DNA of 64,000 nucleotides from Schaedlerella arabinosiphila (GTDB taxonomy: Bacteria; Bacillota; Clostridia; Lachnospirales; Lachnospiraceae), in assembly GCF_003885045.1 (NCBI RefSeq), contig NZ_RHJS01000002.1, positions 4,643,302-4,707,301 of the forward strand, written 5' to 3'. Position 1 is the first letter of the stretch. Each line of letters begins with the position of its first letter. The notes under the pieces are model-generated. The model worked only from the letters and a program-made list of their open reading frames with translations, had not been told where the DNA came from and ran no database searches. This document shows positions 41,468 through 51,255 of the stretch, in pieces. A program made the position numbers and the translations under genes.

Positions 41468-42309
41468 CGATACTCCGAAGGTGAGAACCCTTTCTGCTTA
41501 TGGAAGATCCTGCTGAAATACAGCGGATTTTCATATCCTACGATACGCCCGATCTCCGTCACCGTATAGGTGGTGGTCTCCAGCAGAACCTGCGCGTTTG
41601 TGATGCGGATGGATAGGATATACTGCATGGGTGTAACTCCGGTGTATTCTTTAAAATTCCGGATGAACCAGCTTATGCTCATCCCCCGGGATCTGGCATA
41701 TTCCTGGATGCTGATGCCGGAATTGTAGTGGTCGTTGAAATATTGGGCCGCCAGGTCCATCTCGTATTCCAGATATTCATTTTTCAGGATGCGCTGCTTT
41801 GACACCTGCCGGTGGATCAGGATCAGGAGGTGGCGGAACAGGAGCGTCAGCATTTCTTCATAGTCGGCCCGGCAGTGCTGGAGCTCGGAGATCATCCGCT
41901 TGAAGATCCGTTCATATTCCAGGGAAATCCCGGCATAGAATACCCGCATGTCATCCCGGATGCCGTAGCTTCTCAGGATGTTGGTCACGTTGCCTCCGGT
42001 GAAATGAACCCAGTACACCTGAGTTCGGTCAGCCGCGTAATATTCATATTTCTGAAATTCTTTCGGCCGGTAGATCACCATGTTTCCGGCAGTCACAACG
42101 GTTTCATTTTCTGCATGGTCAAAGTGGAAATGCACGGCCCCGGCAAAGACATAGAGGAGCTGAAAATCCAGCCTCCCCCGGGGGCGGTAGGTGGGCAGCC
42201 TGGGATGGGTGGAAAGGCGGTAAGTCCCGCAGCTTCCTACGATCAGCGGCCGGCTCTTGTCTTTAAAATCCAGATGCGTATTGTTTAAATATCCCGAGTT
42301 CAGATACAT
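41452..42309 (-). CDS. AraC-family regulator of the lactose/galactoside genes
   Basis: 285 residues, ATG 42309 after CAGGAGG. The N-terminal cupin sensor (LDFQLLYVFAGAVHFHFDHAEN, NMVIYRPKEFQKYEYY) binds sugar; two C-terminal HTHs follow (SIQEYARSRGMSISWFIRNFKEYTG, YTVTEIGRIVGYENPLYFSRIFHKQKGFSPSEYR). It is divergent from the GH2 gene with 206 bp between, consistent with galactoside-responsive activation. Confidence 0.9.
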   Translation of the reverse strand: MYLNSGYLNNTHLDFKDKSRPLIVGSCGTYRLSTHPRLPTYRPRGRLDFQLLYVFAGAVHFHFDHAENETVVTAGNMVIYRPKEFQKYEYYAADRTQVYWVHFTGGNVTNILRSYGIRDDMRVFYAGISLEYERIFKRMISELQHCRADYEEMLTLLFRHLLILIHRQVSKQRILKNEYLEYEMDLAAQYFNDHYNSGISIQEYARSRGMSISWFIRNFKEYTGVTPMQYILSIRITNAQVLLETTTYTVTEIGRIVGYENPLYFSRIFHKQKGFSPSEYRKNSS

Positions 42310-42515
42310 GTGTGGCCTCCTGTTTTATGAATTACAGTTATTGTATCATTTTATGCATGTTTTGTCTAATCGAGTTTATGGATTTTGAAATGGAAAATTC
42401 ATATAATAAATCCAGAAAATAGAGAGAAAAAGGAAATCTACCCCGCTCGGGGCAGCAGGAGAGAAGAACAAAAAAGTGTATGTTTTAACGCGATTCAGAA
42501 CAGGAGGCTGAAAAC

Positions 42516-45500
42516 ATGATTGTACCAAGGTATTATGAAGACCTCAGCATTTTGCACGAGGGGACTATGCCGGCCAGGGCATATTACATCCCGGCATCGA
42601 AGCGGGTGGATCATCTGGCGGAACACAGGGAGGAATCCGACCGTATCCAGTTCCTGAACGGGAACTGGAAGTTCAGATTTTTTCAGAGCATCTATGACGT
42701 GCAGGAGCCGTTTTACGAGCCGGGCTATGATACGTCTGATTTTGGGGAGATCAGCGTCCCCGGCGTGTGGCAGATGGCCGGGTATGACTCCCACCAGTAC
42801 ACCAATATTCGTTATCCGTTTCCCTTTGATCCGCCCTTTGTTCCCCAGGATAACCCCTGCGGCGCATATGTGCATACGTTTGACTATGTAAAGGACGGGC
42901 AGGCGCCGAAGGCGTATCTCAATTTTGAAGGGGTGGATTCCTGTTTTTACCTGTGGCTGAACGGCATATGGATCGGGTACAGCCAGGTGTCCCATGCGAC
43001 CAGTGAATTTGACGTTACATCTGCCCTGAAAGAAGGGGAAAACACCATTGCGGTGCTGGTCTTGAAATGGTGTGACGGCAGCTATCTGGAGGATCAGGAC
43101 AAATTCCGTATGAGCGGGATTTTCCGGGACGTGTATCTGCTGAAACGTCCGGAACACTGCATCGGTGATTACCGGGTGGAAACGGCTGTGGATGGGGAAA
43201 TAGAATCCGGCCGGGGGCAGCAGGGCGTCCAATCTGCGGTAACGTCTGACAGTATGGGAACTGGCGATGCGGGAACTGCCAATACGGGAATTGCTGATGC
43301 GGGTTCTGGCAGCGCGGAATCTGCAGCCGGCCCGCGGCTTCGTGGAAACAGGGCGGAGATCCGCTTACATATTTCTTATATCGGAAAGCCGGCGGCTGCG
43401 AAGGTGACGGTCTATGATCCCAAAAACCGGATTGCGGTGTCCGGTGAAGCCAAGTCCGGCCGCATTTCTCTGGAAGTCTCAGAACCGGAGCTGTGGAGTG
43501 CGGAGCATCCGGTTTTATATACGCTTGTCATTGAGACGGGGCAGGAAGTGATCACGGATCATGTAGGGTTTCGAACCATCCGGATTCAGGATCAGGTCAT
43601 ATACCTGAACGGGCAGAAGGTCAAATTCCATGGTGTGAACCGCCATGATTCCGATCCGAGGACCGGCTTTGCCATCAGTCCGGAACAGGTGATGAAAGAC
43701 CTTACGATGATGAAGCAGCACAACTTCAATGCCATCCGCTCCAGCCATTATCCAAATGCGCCTTATTTTTATGAGCTGTGTGATCTGTACGGCTTTATGG
43801 TTATGAATGAAGCAGACGTGGAAGCCCACGGCCCCAATATGATCTATTACAAAGAGGATACGGACTACAACCGCTTCAAGGGGTGGAATCGGAGGATTGC
43901 GGACGATCCGGCCTGGGAGGATTCCATTCTGGACCGGGTGCAGCTTATGGTTCAGCGGGATAAGAACCGTCCCAGTATCCTGATGTGGTCCATGGGAAAT
44001 GAGAGCGCCTACGGGTGCAATTTTGAAAAGGCTCTCCGGTGGACGAAGAAATTTGACCCGGACAGGATCACCCAGTATGAAAGTGCGAGATACCGAAACT
44101 ATGATGTGACTTATGACTACTCAAATCTTGATTTGTACAGCAGAATGTATCCCGCCTTCGAGGAAATCGAGGAGTACTTTGAAAAAGACGGGAGCAAACC
44201 GTTTTTGCTGGTGGAATATGCCCATTCCATGGGAAACGGCCCCGGAGACCTGGAGGATTATTTCCAGGTCATCCACAGCAATGACCGGATGTGCGGCGGT
44301 TTCGTGTGGGAGTGGTGCGACCATGCGGTGTATGCCGGAGACGGGGACGGAGAAAGATATCTCTACGGCGGAGATCACGGCGAGAAGATCCACGACGGAA
44401 ATTTCTGCATGGACGGGCTGGTGTATCCGAACCGCACTCCTCACACCGGGCTGCTGGAATATAAAAACATACACCGTCCGGCGAGGGTGGTTTCCTATGA
44501 TGCCCGGACCGGGGAATTGAAGCTGCACAATTACCTGGATTTTACGGATTTGAAGGATTACGCGGACATACGTTATGAGGTGGCCTGCGACGGCGTTTGT
44601 GTGGAATCGGGCAGCATTCCCGCATGTTCCGTGCCGCCCCACGGCGAGGCGTCGGTTGTGCTGGATGTATCCGTCCCCGAGGTGGGGAGGGCGTATCTGA
44701 AAATTCTCTACCTGCTCCGCAGCGGATCGCCCCTGGTTCCGGCAGGCCATTTGCTGGGATTTGATGAAATCCTTCTGGAAAATGCGGACGGAAGAAACCA
44801 GGACGCGCTCAGGCGTCTGTTCAGCGGGAAAACCGCCGGCGGCGGTCTGGAGGTGGCGGAGACGGACTGCAGAGTCATCATCCGGGGAGAGGGATTTGTC
44901 TATACATATAATAAGAGGAACGGCCTTTTTGAGAGTATCATTTACGGGGGAACGGAATATCTGGACAGGCCGATGGAGTTCAATATCTGGAGGGCGCCCA
45001 CAGACAACGACATGTATATCAAGGAAGAGTGGAAAAAGGCGCATTACCACGAGGCGTCTGCCAGAGCCTATGCCACGGCTGCCGGACAGTCCGAGAACGA
45101 GGTCGTAATCCTGACCGCCATGTCCGTTTCAGCGCCCACCGTCCAGCGCATTCTGGATATCAAGGGGTTCTGGACCGTGGACAAAAACGGCGGCATCCAC
45201 GGGTCTATGGACGCAGCAAAAAATGGAGAATTTCCGGCGCTGCCCAGATTCGGACTGCGGCTCTTCCTGCCGGAGCAGATGGACACGGTTTCCTATTATG
45301 GATACGGCCCCATGGAAAGCTACTGCGATAAGCACCGGGCAGCCAGCCATGGCCGATATACTGCAAATGTGGCGGAGCTGCACGAGGACTACATCCGTCC
45401 CCAGGAAAACGGGAGCCATTTTGACTGCGATTATGTGGAGGTCAGCGGAAACCAGGCCGGGTTTGCTGCAATTTCGGCACCGGACTGCAGATTTTCCTTC

Positions 45501-45710
45501 AATGCGTCTGTCTATACGCAGGAGGAATTGGAAAAAAAGGCCCACAATTTCGAGCTGGAAAGGTCGGGCAGTACCGTATTGTGCCTGGATTATGCGTTAA
45601 ACGGGATCGGCTCCAATAGCTGCGGCCCGGAGGTCATGGAAAAATATCGGTTTGATGAAAGAAGGTTCCGGTTCCAGTTCAGCCTGGTGCCGTTTGTGAA
45701 GGAACCGTAA
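42516..45710 (+). CDS. lacZ: Glycoside hydrolase family 2 beta-galactosidase
   Basis: 1064 residues, close to E. coli LacZ (1024). Domain order: jelly roll (YYIPASKRVDHLAEH...RIQFLNGNWKF), immunoglobulin-like linkers, TIM barrel with KFHGVNRHDSDPRTGF, acid/base Glu in MWSMGNESAYG and nucleophile in LLVEYAHSMGNGPG, and the C-terminal beta-gal small-chain domain (SYYGYGPMESY). An Ala/Gly/Ser/Thr-rich insertion of about 45 residues (228-275, with SMGTGDAGTANTG and IADAGSGSAESAAG) lies in the linker after the first domain and is not seen in standard LacZ. SD AGGAGG. It hydrolyses beta-galactosides taken up by the adjacent symporter. Confidence 0.93.
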   Translation: MIVPRYYEDLSILHEGTMPARAYYIPASKRVDHLAEHREESDRIQFLNGNWKFRFFQSIYDVQEPFYEPGYDTSDFGEISVPGVWQMAGYDSHQYTNIRYPFPFDPPFVPQDNPCGAYVHTFDYVKDGQAPKAYLNFEGVDSCFYLWLNGIWIGYSQVSHATSEFDVTSALKEGENTIAVLVLKWCDGSYLEDQDKFRMSGIFRDVYLLKRPEHCIGDYRVETAVDGEIESGRGQQGVQSAVTSDSMGTGDAGTANTGIADAGSGSAESAAGPRLRGNRAEIRLHISYIGKPAAAKVTVYDPKNRIAVSGEAKSGRISLEVSEPELWSAEHPVLYTLVIETGQEVITDHVGFRTIRIQDQVIYLNGQKVKFHGVNRHDSDPRTGFAISPEQVMKDLTMMKQHNFNAIRSSHYPNAPYFYELCDLYGFMVMNEADVEAHGPNMIYYKEDTDYNRFKGWNRRIADDPAWEDSILDRVQLMVQRDKNRPSILMWSMGNESAYGCNFEKALRWTKKFDPDRITQYESARYRNYDVTYDYSNLDLYSRMYPAFEEIEEYFEKDGSKPFLLVEYAHSMGNGPGDLEDYFQVIHSNDRMCGGFVWEWCDHAVYAGDGDGERYLYGGDHGEKIHDGNFCMDGLVYPNRTPHTGLLEYKNIHRPARVVSYDARTGELKLHNYLDFTDLKDYADIRYEVACDGVCVESGSIPACSVPPHGEASVVLDVSVPEVGRAYLKILYLLRSGSPLVPAGHLLGFDEILLENADGRNQDALRRLFSGKTAGGGLEVAETDCRVIIRGEGFVYTYNKRNGLFESIIYGGTEYLDRPMEFNIWRAPTDNDMYIKEEWKKAHYHEASARAYATAAGQSENEVVILTAMSVSAPTVQRILDIKGFWTVDKNGGIHGSMDAAKNGEFPALPRFGLRLFLPEQMDTVSYYGYGPMESYCDKHRAASHGRYTANVAELHEDYIRPQENGSHFDCDYVEVSGNQAGFAAISAPDCRFSFNASVYTQEELEKKAHNFELERSGSTVLCLDYALNGIGSNSCGPEVMEKYRFDERRFRFQFSLVPFVKEP

Positions 45711-45723
45711 ACAAGTTGAAACA

Positions 45724-45754
45724 GCAGGGTGCACGACACCGTGTGAATAGTAAC
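45724..45754 (-). repeat. REP-like half-palindrome
   Basis: On the minus strand it reads GTTACTATTCACACGGTGTC then GTGCACCCTGC, nearly the same as 60665-60691 and 58230-58254. It fills the lacZ-symporter gap. Confidence 0.75.
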
Positions 45755-45789
45755 AGGCGGACACCCGATTACAAAAAAGGAGAGTACAC

Positions 45790-47157
45790 ATGCAGGAAAA
45801 AACATATTTGAAATGGTACAATAAGATTGGTTATGGTTCCGGAGATATTGCAGGCAATGTGGTCTATGCGTTTTTGTCCTCATTTGTCATGATCTATCTG
45901 ACCAATACGATCGGCCTGTCGGCGGGGATCGTAGGAACTTTGATCGCGGTTTCCAAATTATTTGACGGATTTACGGATATTTTCTTCGGCTCCATGATTG
46001 ACAAGACCCACAGCAGGCTGGGAAAGGCGCGGCCCTGGATGCTGTACGGCTACATCGGCTGCGCCGTTACCCTGGCGGCGATCTTCGCGGTTCCCACGGG
46101 CTGGGGGGACACAGCGCAGTACGCCTGGTTTTTCATTGCCTATACCCTGTTAAACGGCGTATTTTACACGGCAAATAATATCGCCTATTCTGCGCTGACG
46201 TCACTGGTGACGAAAAACAGCAAGGAGCGGGTTCAGATGGGCTCCTATAGATTCATTTTCGCATTTGCCACCAGCCTGCTGATCCAGTCCGTCACCATTG
46301 GCTTTGTAGCGAAATGCGGCGGCGGGGCGGCGGCATGGCGGACAGTAGCCATTGTCTATGCGGTGCTCGGCCTGGTCGTCAATACGGTGTCGGTATTTTC
46401 TGTGAAAGAGCTTCCCGAGGAGGAGCTCAACGAGTGGGAGGAGAAACAGAGCGAGGAAGAGAAGTACGGGCTGGGAGAGGCGTTCCGGCTCCTGGTTTCC
46501 AACAAATACTATCTTATGATCTGCGGTGTCTATATCCTGCAGCAGTTATATGCGGCGATGATCAATTCCGGAATCTATTATATGACCTATGTGCTGAAAA
46601 ATGAAAACCTCTATGGTGTGTTTTCCTGGGCTGCCAATATCCCGCTGATCATCGCACTGATTTTCACACCCGCGCTTGTGGGCAGGTGGAAAGGGATGTA
46701 CAAGCTGAACCTGAGGGGCTATATGATCGCGGTCGCAGGCCGGGCGCTTGTAGTCGCGGCCGGGTATATCGGGAGCGTCCCGCTGATGCTGGCATTTACC
46801 GCACTGGCTGCTCTGGGACAGGGGCCCTGGCAGGGGGACATGAATGCGGTGATCGCATCCTGCTCAGAGTATACTTTTTTAACGAAAGGAAAAAGAGTGG
46901 ACGGAACCATGTACTCCTGCACCTCCCTCGGCGTAAAGCTGGGCGGCGGCCTGGGAACGGCGGCGGCAGGCTGGCTGCTGGAGCTCAGCAGATTTGACGG
47001 CACCCTGGCGGTACAGCCGGAATCCTGCATCAATATGCTGCATGTCATGTACCTGTGGATTCCGCTGATCATCAATGTGGTGATCATGCTGGTGCTGTCA
47101 GCAATGAACGTGGAAGGGGCCAACGCAAAGCTTCGGGAAGAAAAAGGGATTTTTTAA
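45790..47157 (+). CDS. GPH-family galactoside:cation symporter (MelB-like)
   Basis: 455 residues, SD AAAGGAG. It has twelve TM segments with the GPH start YLKWYNKIGYGSGDIAGNVV, then the cation-binding region FDGFTDIFFGSMIDKTHSRLGKARPW and the RVQMGSYRF loop. It is in an operon with the GH2 beta-galactosidase and so most likely imports lactose or another beta-galactoside with Na+/H+. Confidence 0.92.
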   Translation: MQEKTYLKWYNKIGYGSGDIAGNVVYAFLSSFVMIYLTNTIGLSAGIVGTLIAVSKLFDGFTDIFFGSMIDKTHSRLGKARPWMLYGYIGCAVTLAAIFAVPTGWGDTAQYAWFFIAYTLLNGVFYTANNIAYSALTSLVTKNSKERVQMGSYRFIFAFATSLLIQSVTIGFVAKCGGGAAAWRTVAIVYAVLGLVVNTVSVFSVKELPEEELNEWEEKQSEEEKYGLGEAFRLLVSNKYYLMICGVYILQQLYAAMINSGIYYMTYVLKNENLYGVFSWAANIPLIIALIFTPALVGRWKGMYKLNLRGYMIAVAGRALVVAAGYIGSVPLMLAFTALAALGQGPWQGDMNAVIASCSEYTFLTKGKRVDGTMYSCTSLGVKLGGGLGTAAAGWLLELSRFDGTLAVQPESCINMLHVMYLWIPLIINVVIMLVLSAMNVEGANAKLREEKGIF

Positions 47158-47234
47158 AATCCACCGGAGACTACTGTGAAATAAGCAGAAAAAGAAACGG
47201 GGGATGTCCTGCGGCGGGCATGCCCCATTCTATT

Positions 47235-48164
47235 TTAACCGGCAACCATCTGATAGATCTCGTCGGTTGTTTTATCAGGGTTTCTGGAAATGATGTCATA
47301 GAGGGAAAGGATCTCATCCATATCTGTCTCCAGTTCATCCGCGATGACAGAGAGGGGTTTGTTTTTGGCGCATTTTTTCTGGATTAGAGAAATGCGTTCG
47401 GTTAGTTTTGTTTTTACCGTATTTTCTACGGTCGCCTTCTCCACTTCTTCCTTAAGCTTACGGTCAAATTTTTCCTGTACGATTTCCATGAAAATATCGC
47501 TCATACCATTTACCTCCCTGAAAATTTTCTGATTTGCACGCATGATCGTTTCTATGACCGACCGATGCAGGCTGCTGTCCTTATGATCCATATAGTTTTT
47601 AACCAGTTTTTCGGCTGTTTCAGTTGCTTTCAGCTTATTTGTCAGGCTTTTCAGCCAGAGATTTTCTTCCCCGGATAAATTCTTTGTGACCAGGATCTGG
47701 ATGGGGATGAAATCTCCGTTCACATAGTAGATTCCTTTTTCCACCTCCGTGACCTGATACTTTTTGATTTTCGTCAAATGTTTTATCATCTTCCGGGGAT
47801 ATTTTCCCGATACGAAGGTGATGCTCAGTTCTTCGGCAGGAATGCTGTCTGTATACTGCACATCTGCTTTATAAAAGCATGTGTATCCGTAGACTTTGTA
47901 AAAATCATCTACACTTAGAGAATCATCCGGGCTTTTGTATTCAATGATGTTGTATTTTTTGAATATCCTTCCGATGTTCTTCTTTACGGGCCTGTCCGTC
48001 TCTTTTTTGATGATCAGTACATCGATTTCCATCGGCTTTTTGCCCAATTGATGTTCATTTTCAAACACCAGGTTGTCCGCGTCGTCTTCCAGTTCAATCT
48101 GGATGCCAGCATAAAATGCAGGATGCCAGTAAGTGGCATCAGTTTCTTTTTTCTTCTGCGTCAT
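47235..48164 (-). CDS. PD-(D/E)XK nuclease-like protein, copy A
   Basis: 309 residues. The candidate nuclease core is EIDVLIIKKE followed, after KKNIGRIFKKYN, by IIEYKSPDDSLSVDDFYKVYGY (D...E-x-K), as in PD-(D/E)XK enzymes and Rpn-like families. An alpha-helical C-terminal tail with charged coiled coil follows (KFDRKLKEEVEKATVENTVK). It is about 80% identical by eye to copy B at 58531-59505; the leaders are even closer. Similar genes are multicopy in Lachnospiraceae with unknown function. It does not belong to either sugar operon. Nuclease activity is inferred from the motif only. Confidence 0.65.
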   Translation of the reverse strand: MTQKKKETDATYWHPAFYAGIQIELEDDADNLVFENEHQLGKKPMEIDVLIIKKETDRPVKKNIGRIFKKYNIIEYKSPDDSLSVDDFYKVYGYTCFYKADVQYTDSIPAEELSITFVSGKYPRKMIKHLTKIKKYQVTEVEKGIYYVNGDFIPIQILVTKNLSGEENLWLKSLTNKLKATETAEKLVKNYMDHKDSSLHRSVIETIMRANQKIFREVNGMSDIFMEIVQEKFDRKLKEEVEKATVENTVKTKLTERISLIQKKCAKNKPLSVIADELETDMDEILSLYDIISRNPDKTTDEIYQMVAG

Positions 48165-48365
48165 AGAAAACCTCCTTATTCTGTTTTTCAGGAGATTTTC
48201 TGCTCCCTTTTCAGAAAACCTCCTGCTTATCTGGATAAAAGCACGAATTTTCTGAAAGGACAGGGGATGAAATCCCTTGTATTGATATGTCTGAGATATA
48301 ACGGAATCCGAGATTCCGAAATAATGGAACTTTTAGAAAATATGCTTTTTCCTATTCTAGCATAC
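48165..48365 (-). promoter_or_regulatory. Conserved leader of copy A with decoy SD
   Basis: On the minus strand the leader has three segments: CAGGAGGTTTTCTG (48225-48212), CAGAAAATCTCCTG (48202-48189) and the true SD AGGAGGTTTTCT (48176-48165). Segment 2 can pair with segment 1 or with the true SD. Upstream are the hairpins CGGAATC-CGA-GATTCCG and AGGGGAT/ATCCCTT. About 200 bp is near-identical to 58330-58530. Confidence 0.6.
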
Positions 48366-48656
48366 TTGTCCGGAGAAACACAAGATAAAAATAGATTATT
48401 GCAGGGCAATTTTGGGGACAACTTTGAAATAAGCTAAAGCTAAAAGGAAACAAGAAGCGGTTTTGAAATAGCAATCAAAGCCGCCGTTTCGTGGAACAGA
48501 ACAAAAGGGATTTGACGCACGCATCCGATCACAAGAGGTCAGAATTGATATAGCAAAAACAACCCGGATGAGATATGATATTCCAAAATCACACATTTTT
48601 CAGCAATGCTGGGAATACCAACAAAACCCGATTCAATTATAGAAGGAAGGGACACT
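48366..48656. other. Intergenic, no gene seen
   Basis: Between the two divergent genes. Possible -10-like TATTCTAGCAT belongs to the copy A promoter. SD GAAGGAAGG of the next gene lies at its right end. Confidence 0.4.
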
Positions 48657-51062
48657 ATGGAACACAGAGAAATTGTGACCTGCCATTTTTCAACGATCAG
48701 ATCACAGAGCATGCATTTCCATCAGGCGGTAGAGATCGTCTATCTTCTGGACGGCATATTAGAGCTGCGGTATGAATCGGAGCAACATGTACTGCGTCCA
48801 AACGAATTTCTGCTGATCAATTCCAATGTGCGGCACGAATACCAGGGAAAAGGAGATGTACTGCTGGCAAGCCTCCGGATAGATTACAGGCAGTTAACCG
48901 ACCTGTTCCATGGAGAACAGTTATACTTTCTGTGTGATTCGGCGAAAGCAGAAGAGGCTTCGGCCGGATATGCAAAATTGCGGCGCTGCGTCTGGCAGAT
49001 CTTTCAGTATGAGCAGAGCAGGGAAGGGCAGGCAAATGCTTACCGGAACAGCCTTTATTATCAGATGATCTACATCCTGAGTTCAGAATTTCTTGTAAAA
49101 AAAGAACTGCAGGGACATGACTTCCGGCGCGGAATCCAAAGTGAGAGAATGAAGGAGATTTTTGACTTTCTCACAATGAATTACAGAGAGCAGATCTCGC
49201 TTCAAAAGCTGGCGGATCAGTTGTTCCTTTCCCCGACCTATCTTTCCAGATACATTAAGAAAAACCTGAATATGAGTTTTCTGAAACTGCTTCAGAATAT
49301 CCGTCTGGAGTATGCGGTGGAAGAACTGGTCTGCTCGGATAAGACCGTGCTGAAAATCGCGATGGACAATGGATTTTCCGGGATCACAGGCTTTAACCGA
49401 AGCTTTCAGGAAAGCTACGGCATGTCGCCGACAGAGTACCGGCAAAAGCAGCAGGAGAGCAGCCGTAAAGAACCGTCAATGGGATTGACAGAGGAAATGC
49501 AGAAAAAAATTGATAATTTTTTGCTTGCAAACGGCGCGGTCGAAGCGGAGGCTTCAGATCAGGATGTCTCCATACTGGAAGCAGACTGCAGAGAAAGGGA
49601 GACGCTGGCAAAAAACTGGAATCAGGTACTTAATATCGGAAAAGCTCAGGATCTGCTCCGTTATGACGTATGCAGTCAGGTCAGATTTCTCCAGAAAAGC
49701 CTGCGGTTCCAATATGGAAGGGTCTGGAACGTGCTGTCCGATGAGATGATGATCCGGCTCGGGGATTACCGGACGGAATATAACTTCAGCCTTCTTGATA
49801 AGGAGATTGATTTTTTGATCGAGACAGGACTGACTCCTTTCCTGGAGCTTGGGTTTCGGAATATAGGCATCATGGCGAATTACCACACGATCCTGACAGA
49901 GGTGGATTATGGAGAAAAGTTCTGCAGCCTGGAGTCAAATAAAGGATTTCTGACAGAGCTGATGATACATTGGCTGAAACGCTACGGGCCGGAGCAGGTG
50001 CGGCACTGGAAAATCGGTATCGAAAATAATTCCGGAAGAGAGAATTACGGCAGTATGGATAAATATCTGGAAACCTTTGATGCCGTTGCGTCGATTTTCA
50101 AAAGCTACGTTCCGGAGCTTAAGATCGGCAGCACCGGACTGTGCCTGAATTTTCATGGAGACGAGTTTCGAACGCTGTTGGAAATCTGGAGAAAGCGCGG
50201 TGCCATGCCCGATTTTATCGGATTAAACAGCTTTCCATATCTGTGGCGGGAAAATCCGTTCGCGGCCGGCAAAAACCCATACACCACGGACGCCGACTTT
50301 TTGTATCATCTGTTACGGCAGACACGGGAGCTGATCCGGGAAAAGGGGATAAGGATTCCGGAGATTTATGTTTTGGACTGGAGCTTTACCCTGTCTAACC
50401 GCAATGTACTCAACGACAGCTGTTTTAACGGCGCATATATTATGAAGAACCTGATACAAAACCGGGAGCAGGCAAAGATCCTGTCATATTGGGAAATGAT
50501 GGATCTGATGTATGACTATACGGATACGGAAAAGGGACTTTTCGGCGGAGGCGGGATACTTACCAAGGGCGGAATCTGCAAACCGGCATATTACGCCTTC
50601 GATTTTATGAACAGGCTCAAAAAGGACGTATTGGCATGGAACGACGACGCAGTCATATCAGGGGATGGGGAAGCTTCATTTTTTATATGCTGCCACAATT
50701 ATAAGCATTTCAATTTTCGATACTATTTGGAGGAAGAAAATGAGATTGAAGCAGAACACCAGTACCGTTTTTTCGAAAATACAGAAAGGAAGGCATTTCT
50801 ATTTCGAATACACAATGTACATTCCGGCGAGTACCGTGTCAAAATCTATACGGTAAATCAGGAGCATGGCAATATTCAGAACAAATGGATGGAAACGGGG
50901 TTTGAGGATGAACCTGCTTCAGCGGAAATGGATTATCTGCGGGCGGTCACGCGGCCCGGGATAAAAGTGTCACATATCCAGGCGGAAAATGGGACGCTGG
51001 TGATTGAGACATGTCTGAATGCCCAGGAGATACAGGGGATCGAGGTTATGGAAAGATGGTAG
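48657..51062 (+). CDS. AraC regulator fused to a GH39-like domain with altered catalytic residues
   Basis: 801 residues from ATG 48657 (SD GAAGGAAGG). The N-terminal cupin (FHQAVEIVYLLDGILELRYE, NEFLLINSNVRHEY) is followed by two AraC HTHs (ISLQKLADQLFLSPTYLSRYIKK, VLKIAMDNGFSGITGFNRSF). From about 300 the protein is a GH39-type (beta-xylosidase) barrel: FQYGRVWNVLSDEM, WKIGIENNSG and IYVLDWSFTLSNRNVLNDS. The acid/base (usually WNEP) reads IENNSG, and the nucleophile Glu of the TEW motif is LDW, Asp for Glu. The hydrolase domain is thus likely a ligand sensor. It heads the GPH/GH3 operon. Confidence 0.8.
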   Translation: MEHREIVTCHFSTIRSQSMHFHQAVEIVYLLDGILELRYESEQHVLRPNEFLLINSNVRHEYQGKGDVLLASLRIDYRQLTDLFHGEQLYFLCDSAKAEEASAGYAKLRRCVWQIFQYEQSREGQANAYRNSLYYQMIYILSSEFLVKKELQGHDFRRGIQSERMKEIFDFLTMNYREQISLQKLADQLFLSPTYLSRYIKKNLNMSFLKLLQNIRLEYAVEELVCSDKTVLKIAMDNGFSGITGFNRSFQESYGMSPTEYRQKQQESSRKEPSMGLTEEMQKKIDNFLLANGAVEAEASDQDVSILEADCRERETLAKNWNQVLNIGKAQDLLRYDVCSQVRFLQKSLRFQYGRVWNVLSDEMMIRLGDYRTEYNFSLLDKEIDFLIETGLTPFLELGFRNIGIMANYHTILTEVDYGEKFCSLESNKGFLTELMIHWLKRYGPEQVRHWKIGIENNSGRENYGSMDKYLETFDAVASIFKSYVPELKIGSTGLCLNFHGDEFRTLLEIWRKRGAMPDFIGLNSFPYLWRENPFAAGKNPYTTDADFLYHLLRQTRELIREKGIRIPEIYVLDWSFTLSNRNVLNDSCFNGAYIMKNLIQNREQAKILSYWEMMDLMYDYTDTEKGLFGGGGILTKGGICKPAYYAFDFMNRLKKDVLAWNDDAVISGDGEASFFICCHNYKHFNFRYYLEEENEIEAEHQYRFFENTERKAFLFRIHNVHSGEYRVKIYTVNQEHGNIQNKWMETGFEDEPASAEMDYLRAVTRPGIKVSHIQAENGTLVIETCLNAQEIQGIEVMERW

Positions 51063-51255
51063 GAAGTCTGCCGCGGTCCGGAACAGATTGACATGAAAAA
51101 GACAAGAATTTGGTCAAAGTTTTTGCTCTGTTTAAATCAGAGAAGATGAACAAGGATAAAAAAAGGGATGATAACAGAGTCCTTTCTGATGAGAAATAAA
51201 AAGCAGTCCTGCTAAAATAAAAATACATTCGATACAACATCAGGAAGGAGAAAAC

